This document shows, piece after piece, positions 43,190 through 52,034 of a DNA stretch of 64,000 nucleotides. The notes under the pieces are model-generated. The model saw only the letters and a list, made by a program, of their open reading frames with translations. It ran no database searches and was not told the DNA's origin. The number at the start of each line of letters is the position of its first letter. The first letter of the stretch is position 1. The stretch is taken from NCBI GenBank assembly GCA_963790435.1, contig CAWBOI010000003.1:496001-560000 (forward strand), written 5' to 3'. Source of the stretch: Ilyomonas sp963790435 (lineage in GTDB: Bacteria > Bacteroidota > Bacteroidia > Chitinophagales > Chitinophagaceae). Made by a program: the position numbers and the translations under genes.

Positions 43190-43897
43190 TTAAGTTGGCC
43201 TAAGAAATGGAAAAATTACAAGCCAAAAAAAGACCGTCATAAGTACATCTATTACACCGACCGAAATTATCTTGTAATTTTCATACTTAAGTCCATTAAT
43301 AATAAGAATTATTCCAATTAACACTCCAAAGTTTGGTATAAAACCTACAAGTCCCCAATAATATAAATTTCTAATTTTCCTTGGCTTACTATCTCCTTTT
43401 GCCTTTTGTATATTGCTTTTGATGATCCCTAAAAAATTTATTGCCTCATCATTGGAGGCAAAAGATGTTAATGGAATAGGATAGACTCTATTTGTAAACA
43501 GTGTAAAAAATAAATATCTATTAATTATACCAGCCTTGTTTAAGGTTTCCCAACACCAAAAAGTAATTTCATCTCTTGCTATTATCTGAATACCATCATC
43601 TATAAGAATAATAGTTTGAGGTTGTATTAAAGGTTTTGTTTTAATAGAGTTTTGAAATCTGATTGTTGCTATTGTGTAAGGGAGTAAAGAAAAAAATACA
43701 ACAAAAAACAGAGCTGTAATAAAAAATTTGATTAGAACTTTTGATAAGACATATGGCTGATTAATTTCTTTTGCAGTTGCAATTAATAATGAAAATATAA
43801 TCAGCAACAGCAATCGTCCAATTAAATCTTTCTTTAAGTAATAACTTTTAAAAAATTCGTAGTAATTATCTTCTGTATTTTTAACCTCTAATTGCAT
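43190..43897 (-). CDS. YcxB-like membrane protein, unknown function
   Basis: The protein has 235 residues from the ATG at 43897; an in-frame start at 43978 would overlap the HAD gene. Two helices (LIGRLLLLIIFSLLI, VLIKFFITALFFVVFFSLL) precede a YcxB-like domain (TIILIDDGIQIIARDEITFWCWETLNKAGI...YPIPLTSF). Two more helices follow. The AT-rich, codon-poor look differs from its neighbours and may mean recent acquisition. The function of YcxB-like proteins is unknown. Confidence 0.6.
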   Translation of the reverse strand: MQLEVKNTEDNYYEFFKSYYLKKDLIGRLLLLIIFSLLIATAKEINQPYVLSKVLIKFFITALFFVVFFSLLPYTIATIRFQNSIKTKPLIQPQTIILIDDGIQIIARDEITFWCWETLNKAGIINRYLFFTLFTNRVYPIPLTSFASNDEAINFLGIIKSNIQKAKGDSKPRKIRNLYYWGLVGFIPNFGVLIGIILIINGLKYENYKIISVGVIDVLMTVFFWLVIFPFLRPT

Positions 43898-43970
43898 ATT
43901 GTAACAATGAAAGTTATACTTTGTAATATTAACGACGGTTTTCTTTGAGTATTTGTAGTTGGCTTCAAAT

Positions 43971-44627
43971 TTATCCAAACAACTTTTCCAGCATCTCCAA
44001 ATTTACTTCTGTATAATCATCAATTACCAAATCAGTTGCTTTTAAATCTTCTTTACCTTCCATCGTAGTGATGCCAACTATTTTCATGCCTGCTGCTTTT
44101 GCGGATGCAACGCCAGCCAATGAATCTTCAAACGCTACACACCGCGCCGGATCTGCGTTTGCGAGTTGCGCAGCTTTTAAAAAAATTTCCGGATCAGGCT
44201 TGCCTTTTACCACTTCTGAAGCATCTACCACATGCCTAAAATAATTGGCAATAGGAATGTGTTCAAACATAAAACGAACATTGGCAGGTGAGCCGGAGGT
44301 AGCGATGTTCATGGGTACATTTGCTCTTTTGATTTCATCTAAAAAAGAGATCAAACCATCAATGGGTTTGATGTAAGGTTTGTACAATTCGCGATACAGT
44401 AAATTCTTTTCATTGGCATGAGTGGCTATCTCTTCCGGCGTCATTTCTTTACCAAAGAAAGTTTGAAAAATTTCTACCGAAGTATGTCCGCTGATTTCCG
44501 TTTTGTAATCTTCTAACGAAAGTGTGCGATGGTATTTTTGATAAAACGCCTGCCATGCTTTAAAATGATACGGATTGTTGTTCATCAGTGTGCCATCCAT
44601 ATCGAAAATGATTGCATCTATCTTCAT
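43971..44627 (-). CDS. HAD-family phosphatase (beta-phosphoglucomutase-like subgroup)
   Basis: The protein has 218 residues. The nucleophile motif is IIFDMDGTLMNNNP, followed by an alpha-helical cap, NIATSGSPAN (motif II), KGKPDPEIF (motif III lysine) and AFEDSLAGVASAKAAG (motif IV). It is a cytosolic phosphatase or mutase; substrate unknown. It overlaps the DinB-like gene by 4 bases (ATGA), a sign of coupling. Confidence 0.9.
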   Translation of the reverse strand: MKIDAIIFDMDGTLMNNNPYHFKAWQAFYQKYHRTLSLEDYKTEISGHTSVEIFQTFFGKEMTPEEIATHANEKNLLYRELYKPYIKPIDGLISFLDEIKRANVPMNIATSGSPANVRFMFEHIPIANYFRHVVDASEVVKGKPDPEIFLKAAQLANADPARCVAFEDSLAGVASAKAAGMKIVGITTMEGKEDLKATDLVIDDYTEVNLEMLEKLFG

Positions 44628-45154
44628 TTGCTTTTAAATTTCCTTTCTAACTGTTCGTTAAAATGATTGCTTTCTCCCTTTGCAATGCTTAACGATTGCC
44701 ACTCTTTTCCTTTCAACATCTTGGCAATCCAAACCATTTGTCCGACATGATAGGGATAATGCGCCAACTGTCTTAACAGTGCATCATACACCAGCAAAGG
44801 CTCGCTGCGAATGTAAATCGTTTTCGTTAAGTCGTCAGGCTGTAAGCCTTGCAGGGCTTGCATTACAGCGTTCCATCCTTCGTTCCAGAGCGCAATTGTT
44901 TTTTCTTTCGTAAGATGAGCAAAAACAAACTCTTCATCGCGTTTCCGCCACGGTTTCTCGCCATCTTCAGTGAGAAAATTAGTAAAGCGACTTAGCATAT
45001 TTCCATGCAGATGTTGAACGATAACCGCTATGCTGTTGCTGTCTTCATTCGGACGATAATTAATGTCGTCATCATTCAAAGCAGCCAGTGTTTTATCGCC
45101 TAACTCTTTGTAAGTGTTGAAGCGCTTGATAATGTTTTCGGTAAAGCCGTTCAT
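44624..45154 (-). CDS. DinB-like (DUF1572) protein
   Basis: The protein has 176 residues forming a four-helix bundle. The pattern IIKRFNTYKELGDKTLAALNDDDINYRPNEDSNSIAVIVQHLHGNMLSR with later HYPYHVGQMVWIAK places metal-ligand histidines as in the DinB/YfiT group. Such proteins include thiol-dependent transferases; the reaction here is unknown. A GCAAAAACAAA motif (44919-44929) encodes EFVFAH. The start is 55 bases from the next gene's end. Confidence 0.8.
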   Translation of the reverse strand: MNGFTENIIKRFNTYKELGDKTLAALNDDDINYRPNEDSNSIAVIVQHLHGNMLSRFTNFLTEDGEKPWRKRDEEFVFAHLTKEKTIALWNEGWNAVMQALQGLQPDDLTKTIYIRSEPLLVYDALLRQLAHYPYHVGQMVWIAKMLKGKEWQSLSIAKGESNHFNEQLERKFKSK

Positions 45155-45209
45155 ATTGAAGATTGGTAATTGTTAATGGTTAATTGAACATTATAACTCA
45201 ATTAAAAAT

Positions 45210-46922
45210 TTAAAATCCGTCTGCGCTGTCGTTACCACGAATGTCGGCTGCCGCTTCAATGCCATCCTTTGTAATCTTAATCACTTCTGTTCTGCCAATA
45301 GCGCCTATGCTCCTAAAGTTGTAGCCTTTTGCACTTAATATTTCCTTTGTAGATGAAGAAAAAGAAGGCTCAGTCATCACTTCATCGGGCAGCCATTGAT
45401 GATGAAATTTGGGCGCGTTTACCGATTGCGCTGCGGTCATATTGAAGTCAATAATATCAACAATAGTTTGATACACTGATGTAGGAATGGTTGTGCCACC
45501 AGGTGTGCCAACCACCACAAACGGCTTGTTGTTTTTGAGCACTAAAGTAGGCGTCATAGAGCTTAACATTCGCTTACCCGGTACAATGGCATTGGCTTCA
45601 CCACCAACGGCTCCATACATATTGGGCACACCGGGTTTAGAACTAAAATCGTCCATTTCATCATTCAAAAAAAAGCCTGCACCACCTACTACTGTTTTGC
45701 TGCCGTACAAGTTGTTAAGCGTTGTAGTAATAGCAACGGCATTGCCCCATTTATCGTAGATACTGATGTGCGTGGTTTGTTTGCTTTCGTACACCAAACC
45801 AGCTTGTATGTCTTCACTTTTAGAAGCATGAGCGGTATCAAAATCTTTCATGCGTTGCTTTAAATATTCTTTGCTGATGATTTGTTTTTGCGGTATTTTA
45901 TAAAAGTCGGGATCGCCCAAATATTTGGCTCGGTCGGCAAAGGCTCTGCGTTCAGCTTCAATCATAACCTGAGCCGTTCGCGGCGATTCAAAGCCCCATT
46001 TTTTTAGGGGAAAAGGTTCAATCATTCCTAACATCTGCGCCAGCAAAACACCACCACTGCTTGGCGGCGGAAATCCTACAATCTGATAGCCACGATACAA
46101 AAACAACATGGGCGTTCGCAGCTTGGCATCGTAGCTTTTTAAATCTTCATAATTGATCAAACCCTTGCCGCGCTTCATTTCTGCGATGATTAAGTCGGCT
46201 GTTTTACCTTCGTAAAAACCTTTCGCACCTTCGTCTCTAATGCGTGTTAATGTTTGCGCCAGTTCGGGTTGAATTAATGTATCACCGGCTTTCCAATCGT
46301 TATCTTTCACAAAGGCAGTTGGTTGTGTGTTATACCTTACAAAGTCGGCTTTGTTGTTGTTCAAACTACCCGCTTCCGATGCTGTAATTACATAACCGTT
46401 TTGTGCCAAATCAATAGCCGGTTGGATGAGCACTTTCATTGGCAGTTTTGCCCACTTGTGCATGGCAAACAAACCTGCCACCGTGCCGGGCACACCAGAG
46501 GACAAATGACCATTGATAGATACATCGGGAACCACATTACCGGCACTATCTAAATACATGTTTCGGCTTGCACCGGAAGGAGCTTTCTCGCGGTAATCAA
46601 GCGTAAGAAGTTTGCCATTGCTTTGCCGGGCTGTCATCAAACCACCGCCACCAATGTTGCCTGCGGCAGGATACACAACCGCCAACGCAAAGTTTACAGC
46701 AATGGCAGCATCAAACGCATTGCCACCGCGCTTCATAATAGCAACGCCAATTTCGCTTGCCAGCGGATGCGCCGTAGCAACTGCCGCCTGGCTATATGTT
46801 TTTGATTTGTTAATGGCGTACGCAAACGGGTTGACCTCCCTGCCTACAATATGTATTTGTTTTTGTGCAAAAATAAACGTGCAAAAACAACTAATGGCAA
46901 TGATAAAAAACAAGCGTCTCAT
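45210..46922 (-). CDS. ggt: Gamma-glutamyltransferase
   Basis: The protein has 570 residues from the ATG at 46922 with a signal peptide (MRRLFFIIAISCFCTFIFAQ). It shows MKRGGNAFDAAIAVNFALAVV near the N-terminus and the autoprocessing threonine in TTHISIYDKWGNAVAITTTLN, where the chain is cut into two subunits. It hydrolyses or transfers the gamma-glutamyl group of glutathione in the periplasm. Two motif variants flank the signal peptide coding region and one exact motif (45881-45891) encodes PQKQ. Confidence 0.94.
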   Translation of the reverse strand: MRRLFFIIAISCFCTFIFAQKQIHIVGREVNPFAYAINKSKTYSQAAVATAHPLASEIGVAIMKRGGNAFDAAIAVNFALAVVYPAAGNIGGGGLMTARQSNGKLLTLDYREKAPSGASRNMYLDSAGNVVPDVSINGHLSSGVPGTVAGLFAMHKWAKLPMKVLIQPAIDLAQNGYVITASEAGSLNNNKADFVRYNTQPTAFVKDNDWKAGDTLIQPELAQTLTRIRDEGAKGFYEGKTADLIIAEMKRGKGLINYEDLKSYDAKLRTPMLFLYRGYQIVGFPPPSSGGVLLAQMLGMIEPFPLKKWGFESPRTAQVMIEAERRAFADRAKYLGDPDFYKIPQKQIISKEYLKQRMKDFDTAHASKSEDIQAGLVYESKQTTHISIYDKWGNAVAITTTLNNLYGSKTVVGGAGFFLNDEMDDFSSKPGVPNMYGAVGGEANAIVPGKRMLSSMTPTLVLKNNKPFVVVGTPGGTTIPTSVYQTIVDIIDFNMTAAQSVNAPKFHHQWLPDEVMTEPSFSSSTKEILSAKGYNFRSIGAIGRTEVIKITKDGIEAAADIRGNDSADGF

Positions 46923-46999
46923 GTTGCAAAAGTAAGGCAAGAGAGGAGGTGAATGTTTGAATTATTAAACCGTATGAAACGAAATTCTTCGATTGCTAA

Positions 47000-48976
47000 T
47001 TACTCAAATCCTGCAATCTGATGCAACTGCGCAGGATCGTAAACATTACCATCTTTGATAACAACTGATACCTTTCTGATGTTGCGAATATTTTCCAAAG
47101 GATCGGAATCAACAATAATTACATCAGCGGCCTTTCCTTCTTTGATGGAACCATAATTATTATCACGCTTTAGAACACGAGCCGGTGTTATGGTTGCGGT
47201 TTGTATAGCTTGTAACGGCGTTAACCCACTTTCTACATACAACTCCAATTCTCTGTCCACACTGTACCCCGGAAAGCCCATATCAGTTCCGGCAATAATA
47301 GTGATGCTGTCATCGTATAACTTTTTTGTAATCGTCTTAAAGGCATCCATCACGCTTTTGCCATACGCTTTGTATTGTTGTTCAGGAATACCTGTATTTT
47401 TAAAAATCACCTGCAAGGGTTGTGGCAAAGTAGCAAAGGCAGGCTCTATTTGTGTAATATCGCTGTTTAAAGAGCGAAGCGATAACTCAAACACGCCCAA
47501 TGTTGGATCAATTACAACGCCATGCGCTTTAATAAAATGAAGCACCGCTTTATTGGTAGAATCTTCCCAGTTGATGCTAAAATCTTTGTTCTTCTTCAAC
47601 ACCGAAAACACGTACTGCACATGGTTCACCATGTCCATTCCCGAATCAATGCCTTGCATCAGATTCATGCCTTCGGGTATGTGTCCGGTTACCGTTACAC
47701 CCAAACGATGCGCTTCATCGCATATCGCTTTTACAATGGCGGGTTTTACTGAGCTGTAAATTTTGATTTGTGCAAAATGGGCCTCTTTATAACGGTCAAC
47801 TTCTTCAACCGCTTTTTCTTTTGTATCGGCTTGCACAATGCCAAGCGCTATCGGTCCTTTGCCATCAATAATGCCGGCTTTTACAATGTGCGGACCAATG
47901 CCTCTGCCTTCATCAATGGCTTCTTTCACTGCATTGATATAAACAAACTCGTTACCGCAATCACGCACTGTGGTTACGCCTGCGGCTAAGTAAGCAGGTC
48001 CCCATTCTGCCTGTTCAAAATGCGCGTGCATATCCCACAAGCCGGGTAAAATTGTTTTTCCTTTTGCATCAATTATAAAAGCATCCTTTGGTATTTTTAC
48101 TGATGAAGCTGCACCCACGCTTTTTATTTTTCCGCCTTCAATCAGCACCACTGCATTGTTGATAGCTGAGCCATTTTCTACATCAATTACATTGCCGTTG
48201 GTAATGGCAATTGAATCGTGTTTTTGGAACGATGGCTTTGCTCCATTGGTAAACAAACGCATACCATACACGGCTGCTTTACTGATAAACGTTGAAAGCA
48301 AAGGCTCGTATTCTTCTTGCACTATTTCCTGCTTATCACCTTCGGCATCGTTGGTAATCAGGCAAACTAAATTTCCCTTTTCATCCGTCCACAACAATTC
48401 ATTTCCCCAAATCAAACCTTTAATAACATAGCGGTTTACAACGATGCTTTTATTGTTGAATGATACTGTATCTTCTCCATCTTTATTGATTTGCGCATCG
48501 CCAAACGGAAGCATGTGAATGCGTTTTGGCTCTTTTTGTTTTTGCCAATATTTTATCAATAACATTTGCGTGGTTGCAGGTGAATAACCGGCAATGGGAA
48601 AAGAGATGCCGGTAAGATTTTTTTGATAAGAAGAATCATCAACCTTGATGCTTGCACTTTTATTTTTAATAACGATAGAATCGTTGATGGACGACATTCT
48701 TGACGTGCCGCCTTTGATACGATACGAAACCGGCTCGAGGCTGGAATTCAATGCCAGCAAGGCTTTCAGCGTAACAGGCGCACCTCTGTCAATGTACTTA
48801 AAGTTAACAAGGTATTGAAGTGTATCGCCCTTTTTTGTTTTTACCCATTTTTCTTTGCCTATGTTTTGTGCAAACTTGTGAATGTAAAAAACACCACTAT
48901 CCATACCAGCTGTTTGCGCAAATAAAGAAGTAAAAAATAAAGACAACGGCAATAAAACTAAAAGTGGCTTCTTCAT
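47000..48976 (-). CDS. Secreted amidohydrolase
   Basis: The protein has 658 residues: signal peptide (to SLFAQ, about 20), an N-terminal beta region of about 240 residues, then the amidohydrolase barrel. Metal ligands are in GLWDMHAHFE, TGHIPEG and GTDMGFPG, with the aspartate characteristic of the family. It resembles imidazolonepropionase- or prolidase-like exported enzymes; the substrate is unknown. A GCAAAAACAAA motif (48535-48545) encodes YWQKQK. Confidence 0.85.
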   Translation of the reverse strand: MKKPLLVLLPLSLFFTSLFAQTAGMDSGVFYIHKFAQNIGKEKWVKTKKGDTLQYLVNFKYIDRGAPVTLKALLALNSSLEPVSYRIKGGTSRMSSINDSIVIKNKSASIKVDDSSYQKNLTGISFPIAGYSPATTQMLLIKYWQKQKEPKRIHMLPFGDAQINKDGEDTVSFNNKSIVVNRYVIKGLIWGNELLWTDEKGNLVCLITNDAEGDKQEIVQEEYEPLLSTFISKAAVYGMRLFTNGAKPSFQKHDSIAITNGNVIDVENGSAINNAVVLIEGGKIKSVGAASSVKIPKDAFIIDAKGKTILPGLWDMHAHFEQAEWGPAYLAAGVTTVRDCGNEFVYINAVKEAIDEGRGIGPHIVKAGIIDGKGPIALGIVQADTKEKAVEEVDRYKEAHFAQIKIYSSVKPAIVKAICDEAHRLGVTVTGHIPEGMNLMQGIDSGMDMVNHVQYVFSVLKKNKDFSINWEDSTNKAVLHFIKAHGVVIDPTLGVFELSLRSLNSDITQIEPAFATLPQPLQVIFKNTGIPEQQYKAYGKSVMDAFKTITKKLYDDSITIIAGTDMGFPGYSVDRELELYVESGLTPLQAIQTATITPARVLKRDNNYGSIKEGKAADVIIVDSDPLENIRNIRKVSVVIKDGNVYDPAQLHQIAGFE

Positions 48977-49090
48977 AAACAGTAATAAAATGTTAGCGTA
49001 AAAATAGATAAATTGTTTTGTTACTATTAGACGTTGGCAAACGGGTTATCATAACCGTTTTTGCATTATATTCTTTATTGGCAAAAACAA

Positions 49091-49116
49091 AAAGCCCCCG
49101 ACATGTCGGGGGCTTT
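49091..49116. terminator. Perfect palindrome terminator
   Basis: AAAGCCCCCGACA pairs with TGTCGGGGGCTTT with no free loop bases. The left end overlaps an exact GCAAAAACAAA motif (49081-49091). It lies downstream of the globin-like gene. Confidence 0.85.
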
Positions 49117-49135
49117 CAAACATAACATACAAAAC

Positions 49136-49715
49136 TTATCTCTGCACAACCTGACCTTTTACAGATGATGCAACAGCAGCCACTCTTGCTATCAAATAAT
49201 CTGGTAGTGCATTCTTTTTCGCGCCCATTCCAAGATCATTAATAAACTCTGTAAAATCGGCAGCATCCACTTTCATGCTGATGCGCGGGTTGGCAATATT
49301 GTATCAGTGCATTTTTGCTGGGGTTGTGCGCAGCCATCATGCTCAAACCCGTATACATATAATCTTTTGCGCCGGTTGCCACGGCAAAGAAGTCGGTAAG
49401 GTTTTTACTTAACTCTTCAAAGCCGGTTAAGTTGCCCATTGTTACTTCGCCTAACAATACAGTAAAGTAACCATTGATAGAATTGTCAGCAGCAATCACA
49501 AAAATGGTGCTGTCAACCACCGAACGAATACCCAATCTTCCTTTTTCAATCATTTGAGATGGATTGTTAGGATCTTTTACCATAGTCGTTCCACCCAAAG
49601 AATCATATAGTGTTAATTGGGTGGGAGGAGTTGGATGATTGTCTTTATGACAAGACATAACCCCGAACGATGAAATACAAATAACAACAAGAGCGAATAA
49701 TGATAGTTTTTTCAT
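49136..49715 (-). pseudogene. Lipoprotein with group-1 truncated-globin-like domain, frameshifted
   Basis: The first frame gives a lipoprotein signal (FGVMSC at about 22), then a domain resembling truncated haemoglobin: TLYDSLGG, VVDSTIFVIAAD, LTDFFAVATGA and YTGLSMMAAHNPS, where the AAH histidine fits the haem-binding position. It then leaves frame. One extra base near 49291-49305 moves the true end (ISMKVDAADFTEFINDLGMGAKKNA...) to the adjacent frame, stopping at 49136. The length, 580 bases, is one above a multiple of three. Globin identity is inferred from motif pattern only. It follows the membrane-anchored gene 49749-50201 by 33 bases. Confidence 0.65.
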
Positions 49716-49748
49716 AAATAATAAGTGATTAAATGTTTGAATAATTGT

Positions 49749-50201
49749 TTAAAAAATGTTTTTCATAACGCCATATACTTTCGCGCTAAACGACGAAGCG
49801 CCGTAACCGGCAGGACAGCCCTGCGCCATTTCTTTTGCGCTTGGCATGTATCTCACTGCATTGTAATGCGTGCTTGAAACGAAGTTTGCCGCAATGTTAT
49901 CTGCGTTTGTTTTTGCAGGATAAAAACTAAACACAGCAATGCGCGATTGTGGGTTGCACAACACATGCTGTACCCCTTTTTGATTGTACAACCAGGATGA
50001 AATTTTCTGTGCATCGTCCTGGTTAATGGCCTGCTTAAAATCAATGCGAGCCATTGCAACGGTGGTAGGAGAAGCCGGCTTTGGCTTCATCATTACATAA
50101 ATGTGAACACATAAAACAGCGAATAAAAAAAACAGAACAGAAAAGGTAATGAGTACTGTTTTTTTCAAAGTCTTTCTACGCGAGGTGGCTTTTGTTTTCA
50201 T
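49749..50201 (-). CDS. Membrane-anchored protein with HMA-like fold lacking CxxC
   Basis: The protein has 150 residues: a basic start, one membrane helix (VLITFSVLFFLFAVLCVHIYV), and a domain with the order strand-helix-strand-strand-helix-strand (ARIDFKQAI, QDDAQKISSWLYNQKG, HVLCN, IAVFSFYP, NADNIAANF, NAVRYMP). This matches the heavy-metal-associated fold, but the CxxC is missing. A single cysteine (HVLCNP) and another near the end remain. It sits just upstream of the globin-like lipoprotein on the same strand. Confidence 0.5.
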   Translation of the reverse strand: MKTKATSRRKTLKKTVLITFSVLFFLFAVLCVHIYVMMKPKPASPTTVAMARIDFKQAINQDDAQKISSWLYNQKGVQHVLCNPQSRIAVFSFYPAKTNADNIAANFVSSTHYNAVRYMPSAKEMAQGCPAGYGASSFSAKVYGVMKNIF

Positions 50202-50314
50202 CGTAAATTGTCATTTGATTGTCATTTACGATAATCCATTACGATATGGTTTTAAAATAAAAAGTATTTTTTATTTTAAAAATCAAATACGTGAGAACAA
50301 ATTGGACAAAATAA

Positions 50315-50345
50315 AAAGAGATCACCGTTATACAGTGATCTCTTT
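50315..50345. terminator. Terminator downstream of the 110-residue secreted protein
   Basis: AAAGAGATCAC pairs with GTGATCTCTTT across a 9-base loop. It is followed by GGCAAAAACAAAC, an exact motif (50356-50366). Confidence 0.75.
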
Positions 50346-50384
50346 ATAAAAAGTGGCAAAAACAAACAACAATACTGCTCTTAC

Positions 50385-50717
50385 TTATTGAGGTATCTTC
50401 TTGCTGTTGCTATTCAGTTGTTGGTTCAATGCTTTTTGATCGGTTTTAGTAAGATGACCTTTATCGGTTTTACGCATGTCATGTTTTTCTTGGTTGATTT
50501 CTTTCAAATCGGTACGATCTGCTTTAGCTTGTGCTTTGGTAAGATCGCCTTCTTTCTTCTCCTCGGTAATACGCTTTTCCTGGTGGTCAATTCGTTTGTT
50601 TACTTCATCAACACGGGGATGATGTTTTAAATGTGTAGGTTGATGTCCGGGACCTGCCTGTGCAAATGCGCCAATGCTTAAAACGGCTGCTAATGTTGAT
50701 AAAAAAATCGTTTTCAT
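50385..50717 (-). CDS. Small charged periplasmic protein, unknown function
   Basis: The protein has 110 residues: a signal peptide (MKTIFLSTLAAVLSIGAFAQ), then a highly charged helical part (DHQEKRITEEKKEGDLTKAQ, KADRTDLKEINQEKHDMRKT) with many lysine, aspartate and glutamate residues. It resembles small helical periplasmic proteins of Bacteroidota, but no family is certain. It may bind metals or cell-wall components; unproven. Confidence 0.6.
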   Translation of the reverse strand: MKTIFLSTLAAVLSIGAFAQAGPGHQPTHLKHHPRVDEVNKRIDHQEKRITEEKKEGDLTKAQAKADRTDLKEINQEKHDMRKTDKGHLTKTDQKALNQQLNSNSKKIPQ

Positions 50718-50950
50718 TTTTCAAATTTTTTTAGTTATTGAATAATATGAATAGATAGAGAGTAATTAAATGGTTTGGTTTAACCCATATTTGTTATCCA
50801 TTTGTTAATGGAGTTGATTAATATCAAGTTTATCACGTTACTGTTTGTGAAAAAAACCATCTGCATTCATTAATTAATTTGAAACAATTCTAAAAATCTG
50901 TTTGCATTATTAAATAACTTCTAACTTAGCGCTTCTAAAACTTGCCTTAT

Positions 50951-51151
50951 ATGACACACGAACATCATGAAAAAGCAGCTCACCACAGTAAAGAAGCTGC
51001 CAAGCATCATGAAGAAGCTCACAAAAATCACGTTGCCGGTAACCATGAAAAAGCTGCACATCATGCGCATGTTGCACATGGCCATCATTTAAATGCTGAG
51101 CATCATACACATGAAGCTGCAAAGCATCATGCAGAACACAATAGCAAATGA
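50951..51151 (+). CDS. Small histidine-rich protein
   Basis: The protein has 66 residues, 22 of them histidine. The ATG at 50951 starts it, and there is no signal peptide. It is built of loosely repeated EAAKHHEEAH-like and EKAAHHAHVA-like units with pairs of histidines one helical turn apart, so an amphipathic helix coordinating metal is likely (Zn, Ni or Cu, unspecified). The dense repeats could also hold copper or act as a metal store. A terminator follows at 51176-51204. Similar peptides are annotated as hypothetical in other bacteria. Confidence 0.7.
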   Translation: MTHEHHEKAAHHSKEAAKHHEEAHKNHVAGNHEKAAHHAHVAHGHHLNAEHHTHEAAKHHAEHNSK

Positions 51152-51175
51152 TTGTACATCATTGTGCCATGAAAA

Positions 51176-51204
51176 CAAAAGGCTTCTCCAAGAGAAGCCT
51201 TTTG
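51176..51204. terminator. Terminator after the histidine-rich gene
   Basis: CAAAAGGCTTCTC pairs with GAGAAGCCTTTTG around CAA; TTTTTGC follows. The T-tract is an exact motif (51201-51211). Confidence 0.85.
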
Positions 51205-51232
51205 TTTTTGCAGTAATTTATAGAGTAGTTGT

Positions 51233-51826
51233 TTACTTTTTATTCTTTGTGTATTCATCATTCAACAACTTCACAATACCGGGTGTTATATCGCGAAGCG
51301 TATCTTTATAATACAAGTAATCTTCATTGCTCGAAGCAAACACATACGTGTAACCCGAATCGCGGCAATAGTTTTTCAGCACCTGCTGAATCCTGGCTTT
51401 CACGTCCTGCATTCTTTGCATATACAGGTTGTTCATGTCCTGATTCATTTGCTGCTGACTTTGGTCGTATTCGTTCTTTAATGCAATCAAATCTTTTTCA
51501 AACGCGCCTTGCTCTGTTTGGTTCATCGTAGGTCCTTTCTGGTTATACTCTTTCAGTTTCTCGGTATACCTGTCGCGCAGGCTATTCAGGCGCTTTGTCA
51601 TTTGCGCTTCCTGCTTGTTCAGATAGTCGCGCATCTCTTTAAAATAAGTATAATTTTCCTGCAATGAATCCAGTTCAAAATAGGCAATTTTAAAACGGTT
51701 TGCCGATGCTGCATTGGCTTGCTGAATACGATGTTTATCCTGGTGTTGGTAAGCAAAAAACAAATAGTACAATACGCCTAATGCAATAATCAAAACTACA
51801 TTCAACGCCAATAAAAATTTATTCAT
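51233..51826 (-). CDS. OmpH/Skp-like periplasmic chaperone
   Basis: The protein has 197 residues: an N-terminal membrane segment or signal, then a long coiled-coil (ENYTYFKEMRDYLNKQEAQMTKRLNSLRDRYTEKLKEYNQ), and the OmpH C-terminal part (YTYVFASSNEDYLYYKDTLRDITPGIVKLLN). Skp proteins hold unfolded outer-membrane proteins in the periplasm. The length is normal for Bacteroidota members. Start at 51826. Confidence 0.86.
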   Translation of the reverse strand: MNKFLLALNVVLIIALGVLYYLFFAYQHQDKHRIQQANAASANRFKIAYFELDSLQENYTYFKEMRDYLNKQEAQMTKRLNSLRDRYTEKLKEYNQKGPTMNQTEQGAFEKDLIALKNEYDQSQQQMNQDMNNLYMQRMQDVKARIQQVLKNYCRDSGYTYVFASSNEDYLYYKDTLRDITPGIVKLLNDEYTKNKK

Positions 51827-51902
51827 TCCTTTTGCTGATTATGGAAAAAATGAAGGTAGCAGCCCAAACGAAAAGTGAATGTTAAATCAAAAGGAGAAGC
51901 TG

Positions 51903-51983
51903 CAAGGTACAAGAATCAAGTACCAAGATAAGTTTGAATCTTGTTTCTTGGTTTCTTGAATCTTGTACCTTGTATCTTAACTC
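51903..51983. repeat. CTTG/CAAG intergenic repeat tract
   Basis: GGTACAAGAATCAAGTACC on the left and GAATCTTGTACCTTGTATC on the right form an imperfect inverted repeat built from the same words (CTTGTATCTTG, CTTGAATCTTG) that occur in the rluB-type coding region and at the rlmN stop. It sits between the Skp gene and hpf, which are divergent. Confidence 0.7.
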
Positions 51984-52034
51984 ATGCCTTATTCTATTGG
52001 TACGATAATAGTTGTTTTTATCAAAACATTTTTT

